Source of the DNA: Bremerella volcania | GTDB lineage: Bacteria > Planctomycetota > Planctomycetia > Pirellulales > Pirellulaceae | Assembly: GCF_007748115.1 (NCBI RefSeq) | Contig: NZ_CP036289.1 | Coordinates: 992,001 to 1,056,000, forward strand | Direction of reading: 5' to 3' | DNA: 64,000 bases | In this document: one piece after another, positions 47,484-56,172 of the stretch | Layout of the letters: every line of letters begins with the position of its first letter | Position numbering within the stretch: the first letter of the stretch is position 1 | Notes under the pieces: model-generated | Told to the model about the DNA's origin: nothing | Database searches by the model: none | What the model saw: the letters and a program-made list of their open reading frames with translations, nothing else | Made by a program: the position numbers and the translations under genes

Positions 47484-49679
47484 TTAACCAGGCATTTGGC
47501 TGCTTAAGCCGCCTGCGGCTGGCACGTAGCACAGCTTGGTGTAGTCGGCCACCATGCGGTGGGCACTAAATCGCCAGGCCGAAGTGCTGATGCTGTACAT
47601 CATGCGTTTGATCCAGTCGCGCGGCAGACCGTCGACGTCGCGATCGTAATACAGCGGAATCACTTCGTTTTCCAGCACCTTGTACAGGTCTTCGGCGTCG
47701 CGGGCATCCTGCTTGGCCACGTCGGTGTGCGTGCGGCCGGTGCCGATGGCGAAGCCGTTGCGGCCGTCGTAGGCTTCTGCCCACCAACCGTCGAGGATCG
47801 AGCAGTTCAAACCGCCGTTAAGAACGACCTTCTGCCCCGAGGTGCCAGAGGCTTCCAGCGGCTGTCGAGGGTTGTTCAACCAAACGTCCACACCTTGGAT
47901 CAGGTGACGGCAGACGTTGATGTCGTAGTCTTCGATGAACACGATCTTGTCTCGGAACTGAGGATCGTGACGCAGGTTGTTGATCCTCTTGATCTTGGCC
48001 TTCCCCGGTTCATCTTTCGGGTGAGCTTTACCGCTGAAGATGAACTGCACCGGACGTTTGGGATCGCTCATCATTTCAACCAGACGATCGACGTCGGTCA
48101 TGAACAGGTCGGCTCGCTTGTAGGTGGCAAAACGGCGCGCGAACCCGATCGTCAGGACGTTCGGATCCAGCACGGTTCGTGCGTGTTCCACGGCATCATC
48201 ACTTTCACCTCGGCGACGACATTGACGCGAGATACGGCGACGGACGAACTGCAGCAGCAGGTTCTTCAGCGTGGCGTGCGTTTCCCAAAGTTCGCCGGGG
48301 TCGACGTCGTGAATGAACTGCCAGACGTCCGATTCACCCATGCGTTGATACCAACCGCTGGGGAAGTGGCGATCGTAGAGCTGCATCATCTGCCAGGCGA
48401 TCCACGATGGGATATGCACACCGTTGGTGATGTGTCCGATCGGAATTTCTTCTTCCACCCGCCATGGCCACAGGTGAGCCCACATGCTACGCGAGACGTG
48501 ACCATGAAGCTGGCTCACGGCGTTGGCTCGGCGCGAGGCCTTGAGGCCCAACACCGTCATGCAGAACGTTTCGTGCTGGTTATTGGTGTCGACGCGACCC
48601 ATTCCCATTAGTTGTTCGTGCGAGATGCCGACTGACTCTCGCAGGTCACCCAGGTGCTCTTCGATCAGACCGGCATCGAAGCGGTCGTGACCGGCAGGCA
48701 CCGGGGTATGCGTGGTGAAGACCGTCCGCTTGGCAACTTCGCGAAGTGCGTCGTCGAAGCTCATGCCATCCTCGTGCATGTGATCGCGAACGGCTTCCAG
48801 CGTGGCGAACGCGCTGTGACCTTCGTTCAAGTGATACACGCCTGGGGTAATGCCCAGCGCCTTGAGGGCCTTGATGCCCCCCACGCCGAGCACCATTTCC
48901 TGGCGGATACGAGTGCGTTCGTCACCACCATACAGACGGCTGGTCAGTTCGCGGTCTTCCGGGTTATTCCCTTCGACGTCGCAGTCCAACAGGAACAGTG
49001 GCACACGACCGACGTTCATCTGCCAGACTTTGGCCAGCAGCTTGCCACCCTTCATGTTGATGGTGACGGTGATGTGCTTACCATCGGGATCGTTGGCTGG
49101 CTTCATCGGAAGGTTCTCGACTTTGGTGTCGAGGTACTCTTCGATCTGGTAGCCTTCGTCGTTGAGGTGCTGCTTGAAGTAGCCTTGATCGTAGAACAAA
49201 CCAATCGCCACCAACGGCACGCCCAGTCCACTGGCACTCTTGATATGGTCGCCAGAGAGAACCCCCAGACCGCCAGAGTAAATCTGAATTGATTCGTGGA
49301 TGCCGAACTCGGCCGAGAAGTACGCGACCGGCTTGCCGCCGAGCACGCCTGCATGGGTATCTGCCCATGGAGTACTGCTGGCCATGTACTCTTTCAGTCG
49401 GCGATAGGCATGATTGATGCGGCTATAAAGCACCATCTCCGCGACCCGCGATTCTAATCGTTCGGGGGTGAACTCGCGGAGCAACGCGATTGGGTTATGG
49501 TCTAACTGTCGCCATCGAATGGGATCGAGATCGCGAAACAGATTGAATACGTCCGGTTGCCAAGTCCACCAAAGATTGTTGGCTAACGCCATGCACTTTT
49601 CGTGAAGTTTTTCGGCCGAGAGTTCAACGGGTGCTGTCACGTTGTCGTCCTCGGTTCGGGTCATTTCAGCCTGGCTCAT
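47484..49679 (-). CDS. glgP: Alpha-glucan (glycogen) phosphorylase, short GT35 type
   Basis: 731 residues. It catalyses phosphorolysis of alpha-1,4-glucans to glucose 1-phosphate with pyridoxal phosphate. The short-type GT35 pattern is clear: ANNLWWTWQPD near the start, AYFSAEFGIHESIQIYSGGLGVLSGDH, TPGVYHLNEGHSAF, FTTHTPVPAGHDRF, and the cofactor region EASGTSGQKVVLNGGLNCSI with the Schiff-base Lys, followed by WWAEAYDGRNGFAIG. The length matches the short family (about 700) rather than the long E. coli MalP type (about 800). It stands alone with a strong terminator; no other glycogen gene is near. Confidence 0.96.
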   Translation of the reverse strand: MSQAEMTRTEDDNVTAPVELSAEKLHEKCMALANNLWWTWQPDVFNLFRDLDPIRWRQLDHNPIALLREFTPERLESRVAEMVLYSRINHAYRRLKEYMASSTPWADTHAGVLGGKPVAYFSAEFGIHESIQIYSGGLGVLSGDHIKSASGLGVPLVAIGLFYDQGYFKQHLNDEGYQIEEYLDTKVENLPMKPANDPDGKHITVTINMKGGKLLAKVWQMNVGRVPLFLLDCDVEGNNPEDRELTSRLYGGDERTRIRQEMVLGVGGIKALKALGITPGVYHLNEGHSAFATLEAVRDHMHEDGMSFDDALREVAKRTVFTTHTPVPAGHDRFDAGLIEEHLGDLRESVGISHEQLMGMGRVDTNNQHETFCMTVLGLKASRRANAVSQLHGHVSRSMWAHLWPWRVEEEIPIGHITNGVHIPSWIAWQMMQLYDRHFPSGWYQRMGESDVWQFIHDVDPGELWETHATLKNLLLQFVRRRISRQCRRRGESDDAVEHARTVLDPNVLTIGFARRFATYKRADLFMTDVDRLVEMMSDPKRPVQFIFSGKAHPKDEPGKAKIKRINNLRHDPQFRDKIVFIEDYDINVCRHLIQGVDVWLNNPRQPLEASGTSGQKVVLNGGLNCSILDGWWAEAYDGRNGFAIGTGRTHTDVAKQDARDAEDLYKVLENEVIPLYYDRDVDGLPRDWIKRMMYSISTSAWRFSAHRMVADYTKLCYVPAAGGLSSQMPG

Positions 49680-50083
49680 CGCAGTTACCTAACTGGTTCA
49701 AGATACAAGGGCTTCTGAATCCATGCACACAGGCAATGTAGCGAGTTGACTTCCGGCATGCGACCCCTGCAAGCAAAAGCAGGGGGTGGATTGTAGGAGG
49801 AAATTCGCACAAGCGTCAGATGGATCTCCAATGGCTTCCCTTAATTCTTTCGCAGCTTGCCAGCTTGGCGTAGCTTAAGGGTGAATGACTAAAGTCGGGA
49901 GGCCGATTGTTAAGGGTGAGTTCCAAAGAAGACCGCCTTGTCGACCTGACTTAGTCCGCTTGCCACTTACGCAGACACGGGGAATGATGGTTTCAGTGAA
50001 ACGGAATAACTTGCAGTAGAAGCAAATCGAATGCCAACGTGCCAGCGCTGCTGGCATGCCCTGACCCTCTGATGGGGATGACG
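49680..50083. other. Intergenic region (404 bp) between glgP and the acyl-CoA dehydrogenase-like gene
   Basis: Divergent promoter space. A short GCCAGCTTGGC-type inverted repeat near 49859 is the only structure noticed; no gene or RNA is recognised. Confidence 0.4.
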
Positions 50084-51163
50084 ATGTCCGATAAAGAAAT
50101 CATCACGCCCGATTCTGCCAACCTTGCGGCACTATGCGCGCAACTAAGTGAAAACGCGAATTCCTTGCAGACCGCCCAGGATTGGCCTGCTCAGCAGCTA
50201 CTTAATTGTGCACAGCACGGAGTTTTCCGCTGGTTCATCGCCCAAGAGCAAGGCGGGCTCGGCTGGTCCGGCGATGATGTCGTACGTGGATATCTCGAAC
50301 TTTCGGCCGCGTGTCTCACTACCACTTTCGTGATCACTCAGCGCACCGGGGCATGTCGACGGATCGCTTCCAGCGAAAACGAGGCCCTGAAGAAGTCGCT
50401 GCTCCCAGATCTGTTATCAGGCCGAACATTTGCCACCGTTGGCATTTCGCATCTAACGACCAGTCGTCAGCACTTAAAGAAACCGGCCCTGCTGGCGACC
50501 GAGGTCGACGGCGGCTACAAGCTCGATGGGTACAGCCCTTGGGTCACCGGTGCGAAAGCGGCCGATACGTTGGTGATTGGCGCCTGCCTGGAAGATGGTC
50601 GACAAATGCTGCTGGCGGTGCCTGCCAAAGGGATTGGTGTGGAAGTCGGTGAGCCGGCCGAACTGGTCGGACTGTCGGCCAGCCAAACAGGGCCGGTCCA
50701 TTTCAAAGACGCATTTTGCCCGCACGAGTGGGTCTTGGATGGTCCCCGCGAAGATGTGATGAAGAAGGGGAAAGGAGCCAACACCGGCGGCCTGGAAACT
50801 TCGACTTTGGCGGTGGGTCTTTCCACGGCGGCGTATCGTTTTCTGGTCGCGCAGCGAGAAAAGCGGAGCGAGTTCGCCCAGCCGACCGAGCACTTCGAGG
50901 CGGAACTGGAAGCTCTGAAGAACGATCTTCTCGCTGCCGCAGCCGGAGAACCCCAGTGTGATCCGATGCAGATCCGCTCGCGCGCAAACAGCCTGGTTTT
51001 GCGGATCACCCAGGCCGCACTCAGTTCGGCCAAAGGGGCTGGTTACTTGCAAAGCCATGACGTCGGGCGATGGTGCCGCGAGGCGTTATTCTTCCTGGTG
51101 TGGAGCTGCCCGAGCAACGTGTTGTCCGCGAATCTTTGCGAACTTGCTAGAATCGAGGGCTAA
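50084..51163 (+). CDS. Acyl-CoA dehydrogenase-like protein
   Basis: 359 residues from the ATG at 50084; ATGs at 50072 and 50078 are also in frame, but a GGGG tract fits this one. The N-terminal helical domain (QLLNCAQHGVFRWFIAQEQGGLGWSGDDVVRGYLEL) and middle beta domain (SPWVTGAKAADTLVIGACLEDG, HFKDAFCPHEWVL) match acyl-CoA dehydrogenases, where FAD oxidises an acyl thioester. The C-terminal helical part is short and the usual catalytic Glu/Arg motifs are not obvious, so the substrate and even activity are uncertain. It precedes the APS kinase gene by 52 bases in the same direction and may share its mRNA. Confidence 0.8.
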   Translation: MSDKEIITPDSANLAALCAQLSENANSLQTAQDWPAQQLLNCAQHGVFRWFIAQEQGGLGWSGDDVVRGYLELSAACLTTTFVITQRTGACRRIASSENEALKKSLLPDLLSGRTFATVGISHLTTSRQHLKKPALLATEVDGGYKLDGYSPWVTGAKAADTLVIGACLEDGRQMLLAVPAKGIGVEVGEPAELVGLSASQTGPVHFKDAFCPHEWVLDGPREDVMKKGKGANTGGLETSTLAVGLSTAAYRFLVAQREKRSEFAQPTEHFEAELEALKNDLLAAAAGEPQCDPMQIRSRANSLVLRITQAALSSAKGAGYLQSHDVGRWCREALFFLVWSCPSNVLSANLCELARIEG

Positions 51164-51215
51164 ATTGGAACCGCTCTCAACAATTCGCCTCATTGCAACT
51201 GCGTAAGAACACACC

Positions 51216-51887
51216 ATGTCCGAAAACGTTGATATCACCTGGCACGACCACCACGTTTCCCGCGCCGATCGAGAAAAACTTAATGGACATGGAGGTGGCG
51301 TGGTTTGGTTCACCGGGCTGAGCGGAAGCGGCAAAAGCACCGTCGCAAACGCCGTCGACGGAAAGCTCCACCAGATGGGAATCCACACCTTCCTGCTCGA
51401 TGGCGACAACGTACGCCACGGCTTGAATGCCAGCGGCAAGATTCTGGAAGAGAGTTATTCGCCGGAATTTGCCCAGCGCTTTGGGCTCGGGTTCGGAGCC
51501 CAGGATAGGGCGGAGAACATTCGCCGAATCGGCGCCGTCGCTGATCTCTTCTGCCAGGCAGGAGTCTTGGTGCTGACCGCATTCGTCAGTCCCTATCAGG
51601 CCGATCGTGACGCCGTGCGGCGAATTGTCGAGTCGAGCGGAAGTGCCGGCGATTTTATTGAGGTATTCGTCGATACGCCGCTAGCGGTATGCGAACAGCG
51701 CGATCCCAAGGGGCTGTATAAGAAAGCTCGGGCAGGCGAAATCAAAGGATTCACCGGCATCGACAATCCCTACGAAGCTCCGGCCAAACCTGAAGTTCAC
51801 TTGGCCGGTGGAGATTACTCGCCGGATCAACTTGCCGATCAAGTCATCGCAGAGCTTCGAAAGATGAGAAAGCTGCCTCAGGTTTAA
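51216..51887 (+). CDS. cysC: Adenylylsulfate (APS) kinase
   Basis: 223 residues. It phosphorylates APS to PAPS for sulfate activation. The P-loop GLSGSGKST (34-42), DGDNVRHGL, the [16 protein letters not shown] stretch and [13 protein letters not shown], then [39 protein letters not shown], are all diagnostic. It is a stand-alone kinase, not fused to CysN or a sulfurylase, and no other sulfate assimilation gene is near. PAPS could serve sulfation of surface sugars; planctomycetes often encode many sulfatases and sulfotransferases (context inference). Confidence 0.96.
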   Translation: MSENVDITWHDHHVSRADREKLNGHGGGVVWFTGLSGSGKSTVANAVDGKLHQMGIHTFLLDGDNVRHGLNASGKILEESYSPEFAQRFGLGFGAQDRAENIRRIGAVADLFCQAGVLVLTAFVSPYQADRDAVRRIVESSGSAGDFIEVFVDTPLAVCEQRDPKGLYKKARAGEIKGFTGIDNPYEAPAKPEVHLAGGDYSPDQLADQVIAELRKMRKLPQV

Positions 51888-52065
51888 CTTGACCACTTCT
51901 TGATCAGGTCCTACAACTAATGGGTGCATCGCTGCTCTGAGGAACACACGACGCGACGGATTTGCCGTGGCGATGCCAATCACTACCTTCTCTCGCATAC
52001 CTGTCTTGGCCTGGCGCGAAAGTGCTGTTTTTTCGTGGTATGGGCCCTCCCTTGAGGATTTACGG

Positions 52066-52302
52066 ATGATTAGTTCCTCGATGAAAGACATACGCTCGCG
52101 CGTCGTCACGGCGCTCGCGGCGTGTGGCAATCCCCGCCTCCGTTTCATTCAGGTTGAACTCGACGAAGAGCACGAGAACACGGTCTACCTCAGCGGTCGA
52201 GTGACCTCGTTCTATCAAAAGCAACTTGCCCAGGAACTAGTTCGTTCGATCGACGGCGACGTCCAGGTCCGCAACAATCTTCGAGTGGACGATTCCGTCT
52301 AA
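52066..52302 (+). CDS. Small BON-domain protein
   Basis: 78 residues from the ATG at 52066 (MISSSMKDIRSRV). The pattern RVVTALAACGNPRLRFIQVELDEEHENTVYLSGRVTSFYQKQLAQELVRSI-DGDVQVRNNLRV is a BON fold (alpha-beta, hydrophobic, Gly in SGRV). BON domains bind membranes or polymers. There is no signal peptide with this start; a longer GTG-started frame from 51967 adds 33 residues without any recognised feature. A GAGG tract lies 9 bases before the chosen ATG. Confidence 0.75.
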   Translation: MISSSMKDIRSRVVTALAACGNPRLRFIQVELDEEHENTVYLSGRVTSFYQKQLAQELVRSIDGDVQVRNNLRVDDSV

Positions 52303-52330
52303 CGGCAGATAGAATCGAGCCGAACGTTGC

Positions 52331-53398
52331 TTAGGCCGCGCGCGATTGATCGGCTTGCCAGTCGAGTTGTCGCTGGGCAGCAAGCAGAACGTCATTCACC
52401 GCCAGGTCTCGCATGCAGCGATGATGCTTCAATGGGCACTCTCGCTGGGCACATGGTGCACAGTCGGCGTCGGCCGAGAGGATGATCTCGTACGGGTTGT
52501 AGTTCTCGGCCCAGCGTGGATCGGTCGGGCCAAAGATGGCGACCGCTGGTACTTGGAATGCCGCTGCGAAGTGTCGCGGCCCCGAATCGGTCGTGATCAT
52601 CAGCGAGGCCATATTGATCACCGCTTTGCTCAGGCCAATGCTTGGATCTTCTTCGGCCAAACTTCGGACGAACGGGTGATTCACTTCCCGCTCGATCTGA
52701 GCCACCGTTTCGCGCTCGCTGGGGCCACAAATCAACAGCACCGCGTTGCGTGGGTCTTCGACCAATCGACGAGCCAGAGCCGCGTAGTAGTCCGCCGGCC
52801 AGTGCTTCGCGCCGCCGTAGGCTCCGCCGGTGTTAAACACGATCACGCGGCGCTCGAAGAAACGATACTGTCGCCATAGGACCTGGGCCCGCAGGTCGTC
52901 GATGTCGGTGTAGCCCAGTTCGCAGTGACGCGAACGAACCTCATAGCCGGCCAGTTCGGCCAGCGAAAGATAATAGTCGACGGCCGATACCGGGATTCGC
53001 TCGCCGTTTTCCGTCGGTGGATCCAACGCATGCGTCAGGAGAGGACCGCGGCCGTAGCGGCGGTAACCGATGCGCTGTTTGACCCCGCCCAGGTAGACGA
53101 GCCCTGCCGAACTGATCGAGTTGGGTAGCAGAATGGCCTGATCGAAGCCTTGCCGACGCAGCGTCGATGCGACGTTCAAAAACCGCTGACTCGGCTCCTT
53201 CGCCTTTTTGCTCCACAGGATCACGTCGTCCAGGAAACTGGTGCCGGCGAGCACATCCTGCACGTAGGGACGCATGATGCCGACCAGGCGATCGCCTGTC
53301 TTCAGCCCTTCGCGAATGGCGCGCAGGGTCGGCGTGGCCATGACCACGTCGCCGATCCAATTGGGTAAAACGACCGCAATGTTTCGTGTGCCATCCAT
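52331..53398 (-). CDS. ADP-heptose:LPS heptosyltransferase-like (GT9)
   Basis: 355 residues from the ATG at 53398 (MDGTRNIAVVLPNWIGDVVMATP), with AAGGA 10 bases upstream. Family 9 glycosyltransferase motifs are present: NWIGDVVMATPTLRAI, ILLPNSISSAGLVYLGGVKQRIGYR, KHWPADYYAALARRL and late SLMITTDSGPRHFAAAFQVPAVAIFGPTDPRW. WaaF-type enzymes transfer heptose from ADP-heptose to the LPS core. A Cys-containing tail (CAPCAQRECPLKHHRCM) is typical of this subgroup. It lies 22 bases downstream of hldE, the enzyme that makes the heptose donor, so the two form one unit. Confidence 0.92.
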   Translation of the reverse strand: MDGTRNIAVVLPNWIGDVVMATPTLRAIREGLKTGDRLVGIMRPYVQDVLAGTSFLDDVILWSKKAKEPSQRFLNVASTLRRQGFDQAILLPNSISSAGLVYLGGVKQRIGYRRYGRGPLLTHALDPPTENGERIPVSAVDYYLSLAELAGYEVRSRHCELGYTDIDDLRAQVLWRQYRFFERRVIVFNTGGAYGGAKHWPADYYAALARRLVEDPRNAVLLICGPSERETVAQIEREVNHPFVRSLAEEDPSIGLSKAVINMASLMITTDSGPRHFAAAFQVPAVAIFGPTDPRWAENYNPYEIILSADADCAPCAQRECPLKHHRCMRDLAVNDVLLAAQRQLDWQADQSRAA

Positions 53399-53420
53399 GG
53401 CGACGATCCTTGGAAACCGA

Positions 53421-54923
53421 CTAGGCAGCCGTGCGGCGAATGGTTTCGTTGGCCGCAACCTTCTGAATGATGTCGGTCGTCGAGAAACCACCGACAATGT
53501 CGACCAGGCGAATCTCTCCGCCATATTCCTGCAGAATGTCGTACCCCGGGATTTCTTCCGGTACGTAATGCCCTCCCTTGACCAGGACGTCAGGTCGGAC
53601 CGCTTTGATCAGGTCGTACGGCGTGTCTTCGCCGAAGACCACCACGTAGTCCACGCACGATAGCGCGGCCAGCATCGCCGAGCGTTCGGTCTCGCTGATC
53701 ACCGGTCGCGTCGGCCCTTTCAGCTTCGAGACGCTGGCGTCGCTGTTGAGTCCCACGACCAGGACTTCACCCATCTTCGAGGCTTCGGTCAGGTTGGTCA
53801 CGTGTCCGAAGTGCAGCAGGTCGAAGCAGCCGTTGGTGAACACGATCTTCTCGCCGCGGCGGCGATGTTCTTCGGCGATCGAGGCAATTTGCTCGTGCGT
53901 GACGATCTTCTTCTGACCCGGCAGCAGGTCGGTGCGAAGTTCGGCTTCGATCTCGGCCAGGGGAATCACGGCGACGCCCGACTTTTCGACTTCCAGTCCG
54001 GCGGCGACGTTGGCCAGACGAACCGAATTCTCACGATCCAAACCGCTCCCCAGGCAAGCGCCCAGCATGGCCAGAACCATGTCGCCGGCTCCGGTGATGT
54101 CGTACACGCTGCGGGCCTGGGTGGGGAAATGACACGACGAACCATCCCGGCTGACCAGGGCCATGCCGTCTCGATCGAGGGTCACGATCACGTCCTTTAG
54201 GTCCAACTGTTGGCACAGTTGGCTGCCGGCGGCAGACGCGTCGGCGACGGTCTGCAGCGAAACGCCGCTGGCCAGTTCGGTTTCGATTCGATTGGCCTTG
54301 AGTAGCGTTGCGCCTCGGTAACGCTCGTAGTCGTGCCCCCGCATCGGGTCGACCAACGTCGGAATGTTGTGCTTATTGGCCAACTGGATGACCATTTGTA
54401 GTAGTTTTGGCGTGCAGACTCCCTTGGCATAGTCAGAAATCAGTATGACGTCGAAGTCTTCAATTTGATTCTCGATACCGGAGTAGATCTTCTCAACAAG
54501 CCAGTCGCCGATCGCTTCGGTCTTTTCGTGATCGACGCGTAAGATTTGGCTGGGGTGTCGCGAACCGGCTCGGCCGACGAATCGCTCTTTTAGCGTGGTG
54601 GGACGCGACGCATCGCAGGCAATCAGGCGCGTATCGATGCCGGACTGCTGGGCGAGTTCCACCATCTGGCTACCAGACTCGTCACGGCCGTGCACGCCAG
54701 CGGCAACCACGTGGCAATCGAGCCCTCGCAGCATGTTGCAAACATTGGCTGCCCCGCCCAGACGCAGTTCCTGGTCGTCGGCATGCAGCACGATGACCGG
54801 CGATTCCTGGCTGATTCGCTGCGCGTTGCCGTAGGTGTAGCGATCGAGGATCATGTCCCCCAAGACCAGAACCTTGGCGGGACGCATCGATTTAAACGCT
54901 TGCAAGAGCGGGGGGAGGCTCAC
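53421..54923 (-). CDS. hldE: Bifunctional heptose-7-phosphate kinase / ADP-heptose synthase
   Basis: 500 residues from a GTG at 54923 (SLPPLLQAF), chosen because AAGGAAG lies 8 bases before it and the length then equals that of HldE. The N-terminal PfkB-type kinase (about 10-335) shows ILDRYTYGNAQRISQESPV, LGGAANVCNML, ILISDYAKGVCTPKLL and VYDITGAGDMVLAML. The C-terminal nucleotidyltransferase (about 365-500) has VFTNGCFDLLHFGHVTNL and VVGLNSDASVSKLKGP with VKGGHY. It makes ADP-D-glycero-beta-D-manno-heptose, the donor used by the adjacent heptosyltransferase, and shows an LPS-core type sugar is made here. Confidence 0.96.
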   Translation of the reverse strand: MSLPPLLQAFKSMRPAKVLVLGDMILDRYTYGNAQRISQESPVIVLHADDQELRLGGAANVCNMLRGLDCHVVAAGVHGRDESGSQMVELAQQSGIDTRLIACDASRPTTLKERFVGRAGSRHPSQILRVDHEKTEAIGDWLVEKIYSGIENQIEDFDVILISDYAKGVCTPKLLQMVIQLANKHNIPTLVDPMRGHDYERYRGATLLKANRIETELASGVSLQTVADASAAGSQLCQQLDLKDVIVTLDRDGMALVSRDGSSCHFPTQARSVYDITGAGDMVLAMLGACLGSGLDRENSVRLANVAAGLEVEKSGVAVIPLAEIEAELRTDLLPGQKKIVTHEQIASIAEEHRRRGEKIVFTNGCFDLLHFGHVTNLTEASKMGEVLVVGLNSDASVSKLKGPTRPVISETERSAMLAALSCVDYVVVFGEDTPYDLIKAVRPDVLVKGGHYVPEEIPGYDILQEYGGEIRLVDIVGGFSTTDIIQKVAANETIRRTAA

Positions 54924-55088
54924 GGCTCGTCTTCCTTGACGTGGCTTTGATCGAAAAACCCAGGCCGACTCCAATCCGTGGACAGCCCAGGCAAGGTTTA
55001 TCGGGACTTGGTTATACCCAGAATGGTGAACTGGGCAAATAGAGAACCTGCCAGCGGTTGTGTTCGTGGTTGATGGCAACGTTCAACC

Positions 55089-55454
55089 CTAGTAGCTGCT
55101 AGCACTCAGAATGGCTTCGACCTGATTGATCACCTGGCGACAACTGACCGCCGCCATTTTGAAGTTCGTGTGGTCGGAGATCTCAGGCTGGATCTCCTCG
55201 AACAGTTCACACGCTTTACGAAGCTTGCTGAACTTCTTCTTCGCTTGCTTCAGATAGGTGGCCGGATCGTTCGCTTGAACCGCCGGACCGAGCGCCAGCA
55301 TGTAGTCGTACAGCGTTCGGGCCACTTGCTGCAGCTCTTCGTCTTCTTCCGTTTCCTCGGCATGCTTGAGGAACGTACGCACCATCCACAGATGGGCCAT
55401 CTGCAAATCGATGGCCTCCATCTGGGACTGCGGCGAAAGAGACGACTCATTCAT
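55089..55454 (-). CDS. Small helical protein of unknown function
   Basis: 121 residues. Almost entirely helical (LQMAHLWMVRTFLKHAEETEEDEELQQVARTLYDYML, YLKQAKKKFSKLRKACELFEEI), acidic in the first half. No signal peptide, no Cys pair, no family recognised. It sits between a membrane protein gene (22 bases upstream) and hldE (165 bases downstream) on the same strand; the tight spacing upstream suggests cotranscription. It is a real gene by its composition and by lying in an otherwise gene-free slot. Confidence 0.7.
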   Translation of the reverse strand: MNESSLSPQSQMEAIDLQMAHLWMVRTFLKHAEETEEDEELQQVARTLYDYMLALGPAVQANDPATYLKQAKKKFSKLRKACELFEEIQPEISDHTNFKMAAVSCRQVINQVEAILSASSY

Positions 55455-55476
55455 CGATTCAAGCGAACCCTGAAAG

Positions 55477-56061
55477 TTACTCGGACTTGGCTTGCGATTT
55501 GCCAGTCAGCTTCTCGATGGCGCTGGGCTGCTGGGTGGGCTCTGCCTTGCTGACCTCTTCGGTCTTTTCCGGAGCGTGGGCCGACTTCTGCGGCGGAGCA
55601 CCCTTGGGGGCGAACAGCAGCACCGTCACAGCGCCGGCGATCGTCATGATGATCCCGGCATAGAAAACAGGTCCGGCTTGGCTCCAGAGGTTCTTGGTGA
55701 ACAGCGAGATGATCGTCGTCACGATCGGGGCGAAGCCAAACACCAGCGGCATCACGATCCATGGCTTACCACCGTTGGTCAGCGCCAGAATCAAACCGAA
55801 CGCGCCAAACGTACCACAGGTACCCGCGATGAAGCTCCACGAGAACCCGCTGAAGGTCCAGTCGGTGGTGAACTTGCCTTGGGCAATCAGGATGGCCGAA
55901 GGAATGATCACCGCAACCACCAGGTAAGCCAGGCCGACGCAGATCAACGGCTTGATGCGGTCGTTGCCGAGGTAGTGTTGCCCCTCGTGCAACACCGGGC
56001 CGTAGCTTCCCCAGGCCAGTGCCGTTAACGCGATACCGCAGATGACGAAAATGAAATGCAT
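55477..56061 (-). CDS. Multi-pass membrane protein, EamA-like half transporter
   Basis: 194 residues. Five hydrophobic segments are visible (FIFVICGIALTALAWGSYGPV, GLAYLVVAVIIPSAILIA, FSWSFIAGTCGTFGAFGLILAL, WIVMPLVFGFAPIVTTIISLF, AGIIMTIAGAVTVLLFAP), then a charged tail (about 155-194). The ALAWGSYGPV motif and topology recall one half of EamA/DMT permeases, but this is not certain. The substrate is unknown. Confidence 0.65.
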   Translation of the reverse strand: MHFIFVICGIALTALAWGSYGPVLHEGQHYLGNDRIKPLICVGLAYLVVAVIIPSAILIAQGKFTTDWTFSGFSWSFIAGTCGTFGAFGLILALTNGGKPWIVMPLVFGFAPIVTTIISLFTKNLWSQAGPVFYAGIIMTIAGAVTVLLFAPKGAPPQKSAHAPEKTEEVSKAEPTQQPSAIEKLTGKSQAKSE

Positions 56062-56172
56062 GGAAAACTACTCCAAGTTGAGTCAGGGGGGAAGCGAAAT
56101 AGTTGTTAGAACGACTTTTTCCCATTCTAACGAGCAAAGCTACCGTTGGCGAGGTCCAGCTGCGTGAAGCGT

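Noticed and set aside
47559-48611. 350-codon plus-strand frame opposite glgP
   Set aside because: glgP motifs are unambiguous on the minus strand.
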